The notes beneath the pieces were generated by a model, which did not search any database, was not told the origin of the DNA, and saw only the letters and a list, made by a program, of their open reading frames with translations. The position numbers were made by a program, and so were the translations under genes. 64,000 bases of DNA from Marinobacter halophilus (lineage in GTDB: Bacteria > Pseudomonadota > Gammaproteobacteria > Pseudomonadales > Oleiphilaceae), in contig NZ_PXNN01000004.1 in assembly GCF_003007685.1 (NCBI RefSeq), forward strand, positions 1-64,000, in the 5' to 3' direction. This document shows, piece by piece, positions 48,487 to 59,010 of this stretch (position 1 is the first letter of the stretch; the number at the start of each line of letters is the position of its first letter).

Positions 48487-50315
48487 TGAGTCAGTTATGG
48501 GATTTTGCCGGCGGCGTACACCCGGCCGAGCACAAGCATCAGTCCACCAGCCGCCCGATTCGTGCGGCCGGCATACCGGAGCGCCTGATTCTTCCCCTCC
48601 AGCAGCACATAGGTGAACCGGCAGAAGCCATTGTTCGCGTAGGTGACCGGGTACTCAAAGGCCAGAAAATCGCCGAGGTGAAGACCGGCATGGGGGTGCC
48701 GGTCCACGCTCCCACCTCTGGCATAATCGACGCCATTGAACTACTGCCAGTACCTCACCCCTCCGGCATGGCAGACTGGTGCATCGTCCTGAAGCCGGAT
48801 GGTGAAGACCAATGGGGCGAACACCAACCGGTCAGCGATTACCACAAGCTTGAACGCGAGCAGGTGTTGGACATGATTCGCGAGGCGGGCATTGCCGGCT
48901 TGGGCGGCGCCGGTTTCCCGACTGACATTAAGCTGCGCCCGCCCAGGGATCGCAAGGTTGAAACCCTGATTCTGAATGGCGCCGAATGCGAGCCCTATAT
49001 CACCGCCGATGACATGACCATGCGCGAACACGCGGCGGAAGTGGTGGCTGGCATGAAGGTGATGGCCTGGATTCTGCGCCCATCACGCTGTGTCATTGGC
49101 ATTGAAGACAACAAACCGCAAGCCATCACCGCCATGCGCGATGCGGTCCAGGGCACCCAGATCGAGATCGCGGTGGTGCCCACAAAATATCCGTCCGGCG
49201 GTGAGAAACAACTTATCCGGATTCTGACTGGCCTGGAAGTTCCCAGTGGCGGCATTCCCGCCGATATCGGAGTGATGTGCCAGAACGTGGGTACGGCGAT
49301 GGCAGTCTCACGCGCAATCTTTGAGGGCAAGCCACTGATTTCGCGCGTGTTCACCATTACCGGTGAAGCGGTACGGCAACCCGGCAACTTCGAAGTGTTG
49401 ATTGGCTCGCCGATCAGCGATCTTTTGGTAGAAGCCGGACTGCAAGCCGATCAGCTGAACCGATTGGTGCTGGGCGGGCCTATGATGGGTTACACCCTGA
49501 CCACTGATACCGTTCCGGTGGTTAAAACCTCCAACTGTGTCATTGCAGCAACCGCAGCCGAGCTGCCACCCCCCCCGCCAGAGCAACCCTGCATTCGCTG
49601 CGGGCAGTGCGCCGAAGTTTGCCCCATGGAGCTCTTGCCACAACAACTGTTCTGGTATTCGAAGGCAACGGAGTTTGAAAAAGCCGAACACCTGAACCTG
49701 TTCGATTGCATCGAGTGTGGCGCCTGTTCCTTCGTTTGCCCGAGCTCTATTCCGCTGGTGCAGTACTACCGCTTCGCGAAAGATGAGGTTCGCACCCAAC
49801 GAGCCGAGCAGTTGAAGTCAGACCGCGCACGTGAGCGTTTCGAGGCCCGCCAGGCACGCCTGGAACGTGAGCAACAGGAAAAGGAACTGCGACGTAAAGA
49901 GCGGGCCAAAGCCGCTGCAGTGGCGCAGGCGCAAAAACAGATAGAAGCCGAGCAAACCGTTGCCCAGGGTGATGCAGCGGATAACCGTGACGCCAAGGCA
50001 GCGCTGGTGCAACAGGCTCTGGAACGGAAAAAAGCCAAGACGGCAGCGCCACCAGAAGCCATCCAGCAGACGCCTTCACAACCGGCAAACAAAACGGACA
50101 TTGACGCACTGGAAAAACAACTGATGCAGGCTGAGGCCAAGCTGAACACCATGCAAGGCATGCTGGACGAGGCCAAAGCCCAGCAGGCTGATAACGTCGA
50201 CAAGCTGGAACGGGCGGTCGCCAAGAACCATGACCGGGTTGAACGCGCCCGGGAAGCACTGACCGACGCTCAAAAACGAGCGGGCGCCGAGCCTGCCCCG
50301 CAGCTGTCCGAGTAA
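48486..50315 (+). CDS. rsxC: electron transport complex subunit RsxC/RnfC
   Basis: A 609-residue peripheral subunit that oxidises NADH. The FMN/NADH-binding core shows GLGGAGFPTDIKLRP and NGAECEPYI. Two 4Fe-4S motifs follow (CIRCGQCAEVCPMELLPQQL, CIECGACSFVCPSSIP). The C-terminal Ala/Glu/Gln-rich coiled coil (about 435-609) is long but shorter than in E. coli RsxC (740 residues), where the repeats are extended. Contact with neighbouring subunits is by family analogy. Confidence 0.95.
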   Translation: MSQLWDFAGGVHPAEHKHQSTSRPIRAAGIPERLILPLQQHIGEPAEAIVRVGDRVLKGQKIAEVKTGMGVPVHAPTSGIIDAIELLPVPHPSGMADWCIVLKPDGEDQWGEHQPVSDYHKLEREQVLDMIREAGIAGLGGAGFPTDIKLRPPRDRKVETLILNGAECEPYITADDMTMREHAAEVVAGMKVMAWILRPSRCVIGIEDNKPQAITAMRDAVQGTQIEIAVVPTKYPSGGEKQLIRILTGLEVPSGGIPADIGVMCQNVGTAMAVSRAIFEGKPLISRVFTITGEAVRQPGNFEVLIGSPISDLLVEAGLQADQLNRLVLGGPMMGYTLTTDTVPVVKTSNCVIAATAAELPPPPPEQPCIRCGQCAEVCPMELLPQQLFWYSKATEFEKAEHLNLFDCIECGACSFVCPSSIPLVQYYRFAKDEVRTQRAEQLKSDRARERFEARQARLEREQQEKELRRKERAKAAAVAQAQKQIEAEQTVAQGDAADNRDAKAALVQQALERKKAKTAAPPEAIQQTPSQPANKTDIDALEKQLMQAEAKLNTMQGMLDEAKAQQADNVDKLERAVAKNHDRVERAREALTDAQKRAGAEPAPQLSE

Positions 50316-50333
50316 CCCACTGCAGGATCACTC

Positions 50334-51386
50334 ATGGCATTAGTTCAACAATCATCACCCCATGCCCACAATGCCCGGCCTACGTCCCGGGTCATGCTCT
50401 GGGTCATATTGGCCGCCATCCCGGGGCTGGTGGCCCAGACCGTGTTTTTTGGCTGGGGCAATCTGATCAATGTAGTCTGGTGTGTGGTAATCGCAATGGC
50501 TGCAGAGGCCACCATTCTGAAGCTGCGTGACAAACCAATCGTGTTTTTCCTGAAAGACAATACCGCCGCTGTCACTGGCTTGCTACTGGGTTTGTCTCTG
50601 CCCCAGTTTGCGCCCTGGTGGGTGTCTGGCATTGCTGTGATATCTGCTATCGTCGTGGCCAAACAGCTTTATGGCGGGCTCGGCTCCAACCCCTTCAACC
50701 CGGCCATGGTGGGTTATGCCTTGGTGCTGATTTCCTTTCCGGTGGCGATGACCACCAACTGGGCACAGCCGGCCACCTTGTGGGCAGGGGCGCCAGGTTT
50801 TGGTGAGACCCTGGCAACCATCTTTTCCTCCAGCCAGACCAGCGTTGATGCGTGGACCATGGCCACTCCGTTGGACGAATACAAACACAAGATCGCCAGC
50901 CACACTGCAGCAGAAGTGTTGGAACACCCGACCTTTGGTGATCTGGTCGCACGGGGCTGGGAATGGGTCAACCTGGCTTTCCTGGCAGGCGGCCTGCTGC
51001 TGGTCTGGCTCAGAATCATTACCTGGCACATTCCGGTGGCCTTTCTGGCGGCCATCGCCATCATGAGTCTGGCCTTCGGTTACAACGCCGACCAATACGC
51101 GCCACTGCAACTGCACCTGCTGGCCGGTGGCACCATGCTCGGGGCCTTCTTCATCGCCACTGATCCGGTGTCTGCGGCCACCAGCCATCAGGGCAAGCTC
51201 ATCTACGGGGCTGGCATCGGGGTGTTGATCTATCTAATCCGGACCTGGGGCAATTATCCCGATGCAGTCGCCTTCAGTGTGCTTCTGATGAATTTTGCCG
51301 TGCCTTTTATCGACCACTACACGCCACCCAGAACCTACGGCCATCACAAGCCTCGGCGTGGCGCACCCGGCAAGAGTGGAGGCTGA
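50334..51386 (+). CDS. rsxD: electron transport complex subunit RsxD/RnfD
   Basis: A 350-residue membrane subunit with nine or ten helices. [20 protein letters not shown] and [19 protein letters not shown] are the family landmarks; the second contains the Thr/Ser region where FMN is bound covalently in RnfD. The C-terminus is cytoplasmic and basic ([14 protein letters not shown]). Sits between rsxC and rsxG in the operon. Confidence 0.95.
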   Translation: MALVQQSSPHAHNARPTSRVMLWVILAAIPGLVAQTVFFGWGNLINVVWCVVIAMAAEATILKLRDKPIVFFLKDNTAAVTGLLLGLSLPQFAPWWVSGIAVISAIVVAKQLYGGLGSNPFNPAMVGYALVLISFPVAMTTNWAQPATLWAGAPGFGETLATIFSSSQTSVDAWTMATPLDEYKHKIASHTAAEVLEHPTFGDLVARGWEWVNLAFLAGGLLLVWLRIITWHIPVAFLAAIAIMSLAFGYNADQYAPLQLHLLAGGTMLGAFFIATDPVSAATSHQGKLIYGAGIGVLIYLIRTWGNYPDAVAFSVLLMNFAVPFIDHYTPPRTYGHHKPRRGAPGKSGG

Positions 51387-51389
51387 ACC

Positions 51390-52091
51390 ATGAATGCAAT
51401 CACCAGCTCCATTCGCAGCAGCGCCATCGGTCTTGGTCTGTTTGCCGTGATTACCGGAGGCACCATTGCCCTGACTCAGGGCATTACCAAAGACCGGATT
51501 CAGGAACAGGCAGCCCGGGCCGAAGCCAGCGCCCTGTTCGAGATCATTCCCGAACACCAACACGACAACGATTTGCTGCGCGACGTGGTGACCCTGCCCG
51601 CCAGCAATCGACTGCCTGGCAGCGGACCAGTCAACGTCTGGGTGGCAAGGCGTAACGGTCAGCCCATTGGCATTATCATGCCGGCGCTGGCTCCGGACGG
51701 CTACTCCGGGGAAATCCGGTTACTGGTCGGCCTTGATCTGGACGGCCGGGTGCTGGGTGTGCGGGTAACCAGCCACCGGGAAACTCCCGGCCTGGGTGAC
51801 CGGATCGAGACCCGAAAATCCGGCTGGGTGCACGATTTTGACGGGCGCTCTCTGGGCGATCCACCCGCCAATCAATGGAACGTCAAGAAGAACGGCGGTG
51901 TCTTCGATCAGTTCACCGGGGCCACCATTACCCCCCGGGCCGTGATCAAGGCCGTCCAGCGCTCTCTGGCTTATTTTCGCCAGAACCGGGAGGTGATTCG
52001 AGGCCGCCTGAACGAACCCGCCTCGCCTCGGAACCAAAAACTGATCCCGGAAGCCATTGCCGGTGAATCCAACCCTGCGGAGCATTCCTGA
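51390..52091 (+). CDS. rsxG: electron transport complex subunit RsxG/RnfG
   Basis: A 233-residue protein with an N-terminal membrane helix (about 9-29) and a periplasmic FMN-binding domain. [14 protein letters not shown] carries the TGAT motif, where FMN is attached through phosphoester linkage to Thr in the family. [20 protein letters not shown] is also conserved. 3 bp after rsxD. Confidence 0.95.
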   Translation: MNAITSSIRSSAIGLGLFAVITGGTIALTQGITKDRIQEQAARAEASALFEIIPEHQHDNDLLRDVVTLPASNRLPGSGPVNVWVARRNGQPIGIIMPALAPDGYSGEIRLLVGLDLDGRVLGVRVTSHRETPGLGDRIETRKSGWVHDFDGRSLGDPPANQWNVKKNGGVFDQFTGATITPRAVIKAVQRSLAYFRQNREVIRGRLNEPASPRNQKLIPEAIAGESNPAEHS

Positions 52092-52093
52092 TC

Positions 52094-52810
52094 ATGGCCA
52101 CAAAATCATCCGGTGAAATCATCAAGGACGGCCTGTGGACCAACAACCCGGCACTGGTCCAGGTACTCGGACTGTGCCCGCTGCTGGCGGTCACCAGCAC
52201 CGTGGTCAACGCCATTGGCCTGGGTATCGCCACCCTCATGGTGCTGATGGGCTCAAACCTATCGGTCTCCCTCATTCGCAATTTCGTTAACGAGTCGGTA
52301 CGGCTGCCGGCATTCGTCATGATCATCGCCTCGTTCGTGACCTGCGCTGAACTACTGATGCAGGCCTTTACCTACGAGCTCTATCAGATTCTGGGTATTT
52401 TTATCCCGCTGATTGTCACCAACTGCGCTATTCTGGGCCGGGCCGATGCCTTTGCCTCCAAGAACCCACCATTACCCGCGTTGCTCGACGGCGCCATGAT
52501 GGGACTGGGCTTTCTGGCAGTGCTGATCATTCTGGGCGGCCTGCGCGAACTGGTTGGCCAGGGTACGCTGTTTGCGGACATGCACCTGCTGCTGGGCCCG
52601 ATGGCTTCGAACTGGGTAATTGAACCGTTTGAACACTATCCGGACATGCTGTTCATGGTCCTGCCCCCTGGGGCCTTTGTGGGTCTGGGCCTGCTGATCG
52701 CCCTGAAAAACGGCATCGATCATCGCCTGAAAGAACGAAAGATTGCGGCAGAACCTGCCCCAGCCGGAACCGGCAGCAAAAGGGTAAGGGTGACCGGCAA
52801 TGTTTCCTGA
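52094..52810 (+). CDS. rsxE: electron transport complex subunit RsxE/RnfE
   Basis: A 238-residue membrane subunit paralogous to RsxA. It shows [20 protein letters not shown] and [21 protein letters not shown] with the conserved Cys. The C-terminal tail is basic (KRVRVTGN). Last rsx gene; nth follows 43 bp later, as in E. coli. In E. coli the complex keeps SoxR reduced; in Vibrio-type Rnf it pumps Na+. Confidence 0.95.
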   Translation: MATKSSGEIIKDGLWTNNPALVQVLGLCPLLAVTSTVVNAIGLGIATLMVLMGSNLSVSLIRNFVNESVRLPAFVMIIASFVTCAELLMQAFTYELYQILGIFIPLIVTNCAILGRADAFASKNPPLPALLDGAMMGLGFLAVLIILGGLRELVGQGTLFADMHLLLGPMASNWVIEPFEHYPDMLFMVLPPGAFVGLGLLIALKNGIDHRLKERKIAAEPAPAGTGSKRVRVTGNVS

Positions 52811-52853
52811 AATTTGCGCCTGAACCTGGCCATTACCCTGCACCAGGACAACG

Positions 52854-53492
52854 ATGAACAAAGAAAAACGTACCGAGATTTTTACACGGCTGAGGGATGA
52901 AAATCCCGAGCCCACGACCGAGCTGAATTACAGCAATCCCTTCGAGTTGCTGATCGCCGTGATTCTGTCAGCCCAGGCTACGGATGTTGGCGTCAACAAA
53001 GCCACCGACAAACTGTACCCGGTGGCGAATACCCCTGAGGCCATATATGGACTGGGTGTAAACGGCCTGAAGGAATACATAAAGACCATTGGCTTGTTCA
53101 ACAGTAAGGCTGAAAATGTCATCAAGACCTGCAAAATCCTGATCGACAAGCATAACAGCCAGGTACCGGATAACCGGGAAGACCTGGAAGCCCTGCCCGG
53201 TGTCGGCAGAAAGACCGCCAACGTAGTGTTAAATACCGCCTTCCGCCAGCCCGCCATGGCGGTGGATACGCACATATTCCGAGTCTCGAACCGGACCGGG
53301 ATTGCGCCTGGAAAGAACGTCGTGGAAGTGGAAAAACGGCTGATGCGGCTGGTCCCGAAAGACTTCCTGATGGACGCTCATCACTGGCTGATTTTGCATG
53401 GCCGGTACACCTGCACCGCTCGAAAGCCGAAATGCGGGGCATGCATGATCGAAGATCTGTGCGAATTCAGGCAAAAGCGGGATTATCAATAA
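52854..53492 (+). CDS. nth: endonuclease III
   Basis: A 212-residue DNA glycosylase/AP lyase for oxidised pyrimidines. HhH motif LPGVGRKTANVVLNTAF with the catalytic Lys, catalytic Asp in AVDTHIFRVSNRTG, and 4Fe-4S cluster Cys pattern C-x6-C-x2-C-x5-C (CTARKPKCGACMIEDLCEF) at the C-terminus. Linked to the rsx operon as in many gammaproteobacteria. Confidence 0.97.
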   Translation: MNKEKRTEIFTRLRDENPEPTTELNYSNPFELLIAVILSAQATDVGVNKATDKLYPVANTPEAIYGLGVNGLKEYIKTIGLFNSKAENVIKTCKILIDKHNSQVPDNREDLEALPGVGRKTANVVLNTAFRQPAMAVDTHIFRVSNRTGIAPGKNVVEVEKRLMRLVPKDFLMDAHHWLILHGRYTCTARKPKCGACMIEDLCEFRQKRDYQ

Positions 53493-53516
53493 CTCGGCGG
53501 GCGGGCATCCCTCTAA

Positions 53517-53545
53517 CAAAAACGCCGGCAAGTGCCGGCGCTTTT
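53517..53545. terminator. bidirectional terminator between nth and the chalcone-isomerase-like gene
   Basis: CGCCGGC (53523-53529) and GCCGGCG (53534-53540) form a stem with an AAGT loop. Four Ts follow on the plus strand, and there is an A-run on the other side for minus-strand use. Confidence 0.85.
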
Positions 53546-53562
53546 GAATCAGACGAGAGCAA

Positions 53563-54138
53563 TCAACGCTTGCCCAACATCTTGTCTTTCAGGTCTTTCT
53601 GAGCCGGTTTATCCGACAGCCAGATACCGAAAAGGGCTTTCTTGAACTCAAGATCACCGACGGTGTCGCGTTGCTCACCGTTTTTCAGAACCTGTACCCC
53701 TGCGTCTGGCACGTAAACCAGATCAAAGACATCACCTTCCTGAATCTCTTCCTGAAACACGGCCATAAACTGATCCACATCCGCTCTAATCGCAGAGAGA
53801 TCACCACCGGTAGCCGCCTGGAAGCCCTTCATCGTTGCTTCCGTCATACGCTCACTGGTGATCATACCGGAGGTGATGTGCAGCGTGATGGCCTGATGCT
53901 CATCAGCCGCAATCACCGCCTCGGCATTGTTCACCTTCTCGGGAACATAGAGGCCACCCACATACAGGTTCATAAACCATTTTGAGCGAGTGCCTGCGCC
54001 ATTGAGCTGGAGTTCCTGGCCCAGGGCAGAATAGGTATCCGGCACGTCCACACCATCCACATTCAGGGCGTAAGCAGGTGCAGCCAGAGCGCCGGCAAGC
54101 AACAGGGATACGAAACCTGTAGTTAGAGTCTTGTTCAT
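53563..54138 (-). CDS. chalcone isomerase-like exported protein
   Basis: A 191-residue protein with a signal peptide (MNKTLTTGFVSLLLAGALAA, cut near AYA-LNVDG). The mature protein contains LNVDGVDVPDTYSALGQELQLNGAGTRSKWFMNLYVGGLYV, the pattern of bacterial chalcone isomerase-like (CHI-like) domains, and ends with LFGIWLSDKPAQKDLKDKMLGKR. The bacterial role is unknown; fatty-acid binding is shown only for some eukaryotic relatives. AAGGAC lies before the ATG at 54138, preferred to the frame start at 54198. Confidence 0.86.
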   Translation of the reverse strand: MNKTLTTGFVSLLLAGALAAPAYALNVDGVDVPDTYSALGQELQLNGAGTRSKWFMNLYVGGLYVPEKVNNAEAVIAADEHQAITLHITSGMITSERMTEATMKGFQAATGGDLSAIRADVDQFMAVFQEEIQEGDVFDLVYVPDAGVQVLKNGEQRDTVGDLEFKKALFGIWLSDKPAQKDLKDKMLGKR

Positions 54139-54278
54139 CGTCCTTTCCTTTCGATCATTATTATTGAATATGTCATCCGTCACCGGGTCGACTCCCACTG
54201 CTCGCCCGGAGACAACATTCTAACAATGAAAATTACAGGGCTATCGCCACTTGGTTCTCATTTGCCGCCACATTTAAC

Positions 54279-54314
54279 AAAAAAGCCGATCACGTTTCCG
54301 TGGCCGGCTTTTTT
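54279..54314. terminator. terminator downstream of rpoS
   Basis: AAAAAAGCCG (54279-54288) pairs with CGGCTTTTTT (54305-54314) around an inner CACG/CGTG stem. It starts about 20 bp after the rpoS stop on the minus strand; the T-runs make it usable from both sides. Confidence 0.9.
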
Positions 54315-54334
54315 GGATCCTGAGGCGCTACGGC

Positions 54335-55333
54335 CTATTTGAACAGCAGATTTCCAGACAGTCCTTCTTTCTCAAGAATCTCTCTGAGGCGGCGCAAGGC
54401 CTCTACCTGAATTTGTCGCACGCGCTCACGAGTTAGCCCGATTTCCTGACCCACCTCCTCCAGCGTGCTGATCGGATAGCCCCTCAGTCCGAACCGACGA
54501 GACAGTACTTCCTGTTGCTTGTCACTGAGCTGGTCAATCCATTTCCCGAGGCAGGAACACATATTGTTGTCCTGCAGCAAGTCTGCAGGATCTGACGCAG
54601 CCTCATCCGCAACGGTATCCATCAGTGATTTATCACCGCCGACACCAATCGGAGTGTCCATGGACGCCACGCGTTCGTTCAATCCAAGCATGCGTTTAAC
54701 GTCCTGCACGGGCTTGTCCACCATCCGGGCAATTTCTTCTGCGGTGGGCTCGTGGTCAAGCTTTTGAGTCAGCTCTCGGGCCGCACGCAAATATAGATTC
54801 AGTTCTTTGACCACGTGGATGGGCAGGCGAATGGTGCGTGTCTGGTTCATGATGGCCCGCTCAATGGTCTGACGTATCCACCAGGTCGCGTAGGTCGAAA
54901 ACCGGAAGCCCCGCTCCGGATCAAACTTCTCGACGGCACGAATCAGACCCAGGTTGCCTTCTTCAATCAGGTCGAGCAGGGTCAGCCCCCGGTTGACATA
55001 ACGCCGGGCAATTTTCACAACCAGCCGCAGATTACTCTCGATCATGCGCTTACGGCCAGATTCCTCACCTTTGCGGGCCAGGCGAGCAAAGTAGACTTCT
55101 TCTTCTGGGGTAAGAAGAGGTGAAAAACCGATTTCGTTGAGGTAAAGCTGGGTGGCATCCAGCTGCTTGGAACTGGTGTAATACTTGCCCTTGGCAGGAA
55201 AATCGTCTTCGATTTCTGCCACCGGGTCTTCCTGTGATGGTTTATCCGGTTTGTCTTCCGCTAACAAATGCTCTTCTGCGTCGTCCACATCTTCAACGCG
55301 ATCAATAATGATGTCTTCGTGCTCTGCTGACAT
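54335..55333 (-). CDS. rpoS: RNA polymerase sigma factor RpoS
   Basis: A 332-residue stationary-phase and general stress sigma factor. The acidic N-terminus precedes [22 protein letters not shown] (region 1.2). Region 2 shows [20 protein letters not shown] and [35 protein letters not shown] (2.4), and region 4 has [20 protein letters not shown]. Length fits RpoS. It follows nlpD, the classic arrangement in which a main rpoS promoter lies within nlpD. Confidence 0.97.
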   Translation of the reverse strand: MSAEHEDIIIDRVEDVDDAEEHLLAEDKPDKPSQEDPVAEIEDDFPAKGKYYTSSKQLDATQLYLNEIGFSPLLTPEEEVYFARLARKGEESGRKRMIESNLRLVVKIARRYVNRGLTLLDLIEEGNLGLIRAVEKFDPERGFRFSTYATWWIRQTIERAIMNQTRTIRLPIHVVKELNLYLRAARELTQKLDHEPTAEEIARMVDKPVQDVKRMLGLNERVASMDTPIGVGGDKSLMDTVADEAASDPADLLQDNNMCSCLGKWIDQLSDKQQEVLSRRFGLRGYPISTLEEVGQEIGLTRERVRQIQVEALRRLREILEKEGLSGNLLFK

Positions 55334-55527
55334 TGTCTACCCCGCCTCTCAATAATCCTGTGGTCGCCCGATACTTCTTGTTATTGCGGACTCATTCCAG
55401 TTGTGGTTTTCGTCAGGACATTTGCTTGTTGGCTGGCAATCACCGTTGCCGTTATTGTTGTTCTACTACGTGGTTATAAGTCAGGCCATCTGGGCAATCA
55501 CGTCGGAAACATCCGGTTTCCGTGCTG

Positions 55528-56409
55528 CTAACGCTTTGGCAAGTACTTGGCCGGGTCAACCGGATTGCCATTTCTGCGAATTTCGAAATGTAATACCGGT
55601 TTGTCAGTTCCAGAACTGCCCAATTCAGCGATCACCTGTCCGGCTTTAACATCCTCCCCTTCTCGCACCAAAATCTTGCGGTTGTGCGCGTATGCGCTCA
55701 GATAGTGCTCGTTGTGGTTGACGATGATCAGATTACCGTAACCGAGCAACCCGCTACCGGCATACACCACATTACCACCTGCCGCTGCTTTCACAGCATC
55801 CCCGGGTTTTCCGGCAATATCAATACCTTTATTGACTTTTCCCGACTCTGAAAAGTTTGCAATAACGGTGCCAGCATGCGGCCATTGCCACCGGACGTTA
55901 CCGACTGCCTGACTGTCTGTGTTTCGCCGAGGCGCAGAGGCTGCCGTCCGGGCAGGTTGTGTGGATCTGGTCTGAGTGGGCGCTCTGGTATTTACCGACG
56001 ACCTTGGCGCGGGGGCAGCTTGTCGGGGCGGAGAAGACGAAGTTTGGGCAGTCTGGCGAATGGTTCCTTTCTTGTCGAGCCGCAGCACCTGGCCAGCCCT
56101 GATGGACCAGGGTGGTGACATGCCATTGGCATCGCCTAGTTCGCGATAGTCGCGTCCATATCGCCAGGCAATGCCGTAAAGCGTTTCGCCAGGCTTGACC
56201 ACATGACTGCCCCAGTAAACAGGCGGGTTGTAGAGGTCGTCGCCGTAAATGGCGTTGGTATTACATCCGGAGAGCGTCAGACCGACCATCAGAAAGGTCA
56301 GAGCCAACACAAGCGTCCGCTTCCCGGAAAGATTCCGGCACGGGACGCCCTCAACAGGCCAGGGCCGGAATGAAAGAAACGCTTTGATGTGCCGGCTTAA
56401 AAAAATCAC
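55528..56409 (-). CDS. nlpD: NlpD-like lipoprotein, amidase activator (LysM + LytM)
   Basis: A lipoprotein with lipobox LTLSGC (Cys at about residue 48 of this frame), LysM domain (HVVKPGETLYGIAWRYG), a low-complexity Pro/Thr/Arg linker and a C-terminal LytM/M23 domain (GIDIAGKPGDAVKAAAGGNV, LHFEIRRNGNPVDP). The first LytM metal ligand is replaced (NKGIDI instead of HxGID), as in NlpD, which activates amidase AmiC rather than cutting murein itself. The open frame starts with GTG at 56409, but the signal peptide begins much later; a GTG/TTG start near LVLALTFLMVGLTLSGC is more likely. The start is therefore uncertain. Confidence 0.92.
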   Translation of the reverse strand: MIFLSRHIKAFLSFRPWPVEGVPCRNLSGKRTLVLALTFLMVGLTLSGCNTNAIYGDDLYNPPVYWGSHVVKPGETLYGIAWRYGRDYRELGDANGMSPPWSIRAGQVLRLDKKGTIRQTAQTSSSPPRQAAPAPRSSVNTRAPTQTRSTQPARTAASAPRRNTDSQAVGNVRWQWPHAGTVIANFSESGKVNKGIDIAGKPGDAVKAAAGGNVVYAGSGLLGYGNLIIVNHNEHYLSAYAHNRKILVREGEDVKAGQVIAELGSSGTDKPVLHFEIRRNGNPVDPAKYLPKR

Positions 56410-56592
56410 GTAATAACAAATACCTGGTTATGAAAAATCCATCTAAGAAACAAACGCCTTGCGATGCAGCTTCTCATGTTTCAGGACTAACCTATTAATA
56501 TATGCACGATTTATAAGCAATTCCAAGTTACTCTCCGCACAGGATTGTTACCGTCCGGAACAATCGGCTCGTGTTCCGGGTAACACTTTTTT

Positions 56593-57576
56593 TCACCCAT
56601 CAGTGCCCGCCACACTTTGCCGGCGCTCCGAAATCCGCCCGGACCACTCCAGAGCCAGGACCAGAAACAGCCCGAACACTGCCATGGCGGTGGCCAACAG
56701 AATCTGTGGATCCTGACCATAAAGGTTAGCCCAGGTTTCGGGGCCCACCGGTGACTGGCTGACCGGCACCTGATCTCCTGCGCTGTTGGTGCGCCAGCTC
56801 AGTGTTTGCTGCCAGGGCCATACCTTGCCCAGTGCGCCAATCATGAAACCGGTTAACAGTGCCAGCACAGTATCGTGAAAGTGGCGAAAAGCCAGCGTAA
56901 TAACACGGGCAGCGGACAACAAACCAATCACGCATCCGGCCAAAAACAGCCCGAGATGCGCAAGCTCGAACGCTTTAACCGCCGCCAGTACCGGGGCATA
57001 CATTCCGATAATCAGCAGCAGAAAACTCCCGGACACGCCGGGCAGGATCATGGCACAGATCGCGAGAGCACCCGCTCCAAAGAACGCCAGACCCGACGGC
57101 GCCAGTTCCGTCGCCGGCAAGGTGGTTACCCACCACGCAAACACAATGCCGGTGATCAAAGGAAACACCAAGGCCGGAGCGACCCGGCGAACCTGCTGAC
57201 CTACGTGCCACACCGACGCCACAATCAGTCCGAAGAAGAAGCTCCAGATCAGTACCGGGTGAGTGTCCAGCAACCAGGTAATGACCGAGGCAAGACTGGC
57301 AACACTGGTGAGTACTCCTGCCAACAGGCACACCAGAAAAGTGCCATCCACCGACCGCCAGAACTCTGATAGCTGCCCTTTGAGCAGTTGCCGGACAAAC
57401 GCCACCGGCGCGGCGCTGATGGCCTCAAGCAGCCGGAAATAGATGCCGGTGATAAAGGCAATGGTGCCGCCCGACACGCCGGGTACAATATCAGCGGCTC
57501 CCATGGCCATGCCCCGGAAAAATACGGCCACCGGATGGTGCTGGCGATGGTTCGAACGATCCGGATCCTGATTCAT
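56593..57576 (-). CDS. DUF368 family membrane protein (polyprenyl-phosphate transporter, PopT-like)
   Basis: A 327-residue protein with eight or more helices. The duplicated motif is clear: ADIVPGVSGGTIAFITGIY near 28-46 and AMILPGVSGSFLLLIIGMY near 175-193, an inverted-repeat membrane architecture. DUF368 proteins have been shown to be undecaprenyl-phosphate flippases that recycle the lipid carrier of cell-wall synthesis. It starts at the pcm stop (TAATG), so it is coupled to pcm, and precedes nlpD. Confidence 0.9.
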   Translation of the reverse strand: MNQDPDRSNHRQHHPVAVFFRGMAMGAADIVPGVSGGTIAFITGIYFRLLEAISAAPVAFVRQLLKGQLSEFWRSVDGTFLVCLLAGVLTSVASLASVITWLLDTHPVLIWSFFFGLIVASVWHVGQQVRRVAPALVFPLITGIVFAWWVTTLPATELAPSGLAFFGAGALAICAMILPGVSGSFLLLIIGMYAPVLAAVKAFELAHLGLFLAGCVIGLLSAARVITLAFRHFHDTVLALLTGFMIGALGKVWPWQQTLSWRTNSAGDQVPVSQSPVGPETWANLYGQDPQILLATAMAVFGLFLVLALEWSGRISERRQSVAGTDG

Positions 57577-58232
57577 TAACGAACGACCCCGCCAAGCAGC
57601 GGGACAAAATGCACCGGCTCCAGTTCACGCCGCTCAAAGCGATCGCCTCGGCGGATGATTTCCACCAGGACCTGCTCGTACTCACCCACGGGCGCAATCA
57701 ACACCCCACCCTCATCCAACTGGTCCAGCAGTTCCTGGGGAACCTCTACCGGCGCGGCGGTGACGATAATGCCGTCAAACGGCCCACGGTCGGGCCAGCC
57801 CATACCGCCATCGGCATGTTTGAGCATGACATTGCGGATCTTGAGCTGTCGTAACCGCTCCCGGGCACGCTCCTGCAGGGGGCGAATCCGCTCAACACTG
57901 TAGATAGTCGCGAACAGTTGCGACAACACGGTGGTCTGATAACCGGACCCCGTGCCCAGTTCCAAGACGCGGGCGGGCTCATGGGCCAACAGCAGTTCGG
58001 TCATGCGCGCGACGGTGTAGGGCTGGGAGAGGGTCTGGCTGTAGCCGATCGGCAGTGAGGTGTCTTCATATGCGCGGTGGGCCAGCGCTTCATCCAGAAA
58101 GATATGCCGGGGCACCTGACCGATCACTTCCAACACCCGGTCCGACTCAATGCCGGCCTCACGCAATCGCTGCACCAGCCGCATTCGAGTGCGCCTTGAG
58201 GTCATGCCGATGCCTTCAAGCTGTGCACTCAT
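57576..58232 (-). CDS. pcm: protein-L-isoaspartate O-methyltransferase
   Basis: A 218-residue SAM-dependent enzyme that repairs isoaspartyl residues. It shows [25 protein letters not shown], the SAM motif [18 protein letters not shown] and [20 protein letters not shown]. The ATG overlaps the surE stop by 4 nt. surE-pcm-nlpD-rpoS is a standard stationary-phase operon. Confidence 0.96.
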   Translation of the reverse strand: MSAQLEGIGMTSRRTRMRLVQRLREAGIESDRVLEVIGQVPRHIFLDEALAHRAYEDTSLPIGYSQTLSQPYTVARMTELLLAHEPARVLELGTGSGYQTTVLSQLFATIYSVERIRPLQERARERLRQLKIRNVMLKHADGGMGWPDRGPFDGIIVTAAPVEVPQELLDQLDEGGVLIAPVGEYEQVLVEIIRRGDRFERRELEPVHFVPLLGGVVR

Positions 58233-58999
58233 GCCTGCATGTCCTCCAAGCCATTCAGACCATCTACCCAGTCTCGAAGACCTGACAAAGACTCATGGCG
58301 AGTCATATCGATATGCACCGGCGTGATTGACACGTAGCCCTCACGCACCGCGTGAAAATCCGTACCCGGCCCGGCATCACCACCACGGCCAGCGGCGCCT
58401 ATCCAGTAACGCTGTTTACCTCTTGGGCAGGTCATGGGCACCGCACCCTCAGCCCGCTCCCGATTGCCAAGCCGGGTCACCCGAAAGCCCGCTAACTCGC
58501 TCCAGGGTAAATCAGGGACATTTACATTGAGGATTGAACGGGGGCCGAGAGATAATGCCCGGGTACTCTCCAGCAATATCCGGACAACGCGGGCCGCCGT
58601 CTGGTAGTGAAAATGACCATCATTCACCAGAGAAACTGCAATGGCAGGCAGGCCAAGGTGACGACCTTCGGTCGCTGCTGCCACGGTGCCGGAATAGATA
58701 ATGTCATCACCCAGATTGGCGTGAGTGTTGATCCCGGAAACCACCCGATCAAAGGGCTCACCAAACAGCCCATTAACTGCAAGGTGCACACAGTCTGTTG
58801 GTGTGCCATCCACCGAGTGGTAACCATTGGGGTGTTGATCTACCGTCAGTGGCCGGTTAAGGGTAAGTGCATTGCTGGCACCGCTGTGATCACGGTCCGG
58901 CGCAACCACTTCCAGCTCGCCCAGCCCCTGAAGGCCCTCAAAAAGGGCAACCAGCCCTGGCGAATGCACGCCATCATCATTCGACAACAGAATACGCAC
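58229..58999 (-). CDS. surE: 5'/3'-nucleotidase SurE
   Basis: A 256-residue metal-dependent phosphatase acting on nucleoside monophosphates and short polyphosphates. It opens [16 protein letters not shown] with the metal-binding DD pair; [33 protein letters not shown] and [11 protein letters not shown] are the family segments. Between truD (12 bp) and pcm (overlap). Confidence 0.96.
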   Translation of the reverse strand: MRILLSNDDGVHSPGLVALFEGLQGLGELEVVAPDRDHSGASNALTLNRPLTVDQHPNGYHSVDGTPTDCVHLAVNGLFGEPFDRVVSGINTHANLGDDIIYSGTVAAATEGRHLGLPAIAVSLVNDGHFHYQTAARVVRILLESTRALSLGPRSILNVNVPDLPWSELAGFRVTRLGNRERAEGAVPMTCPRGKQRYWIGAAGRGGDAGPGTDFHAVREGYVSITPVHIDMTRHESLSGLRDWVDGLNGLEDMQA

Positions 59000-59010
59000 A
59001 GTGTTCTCCG

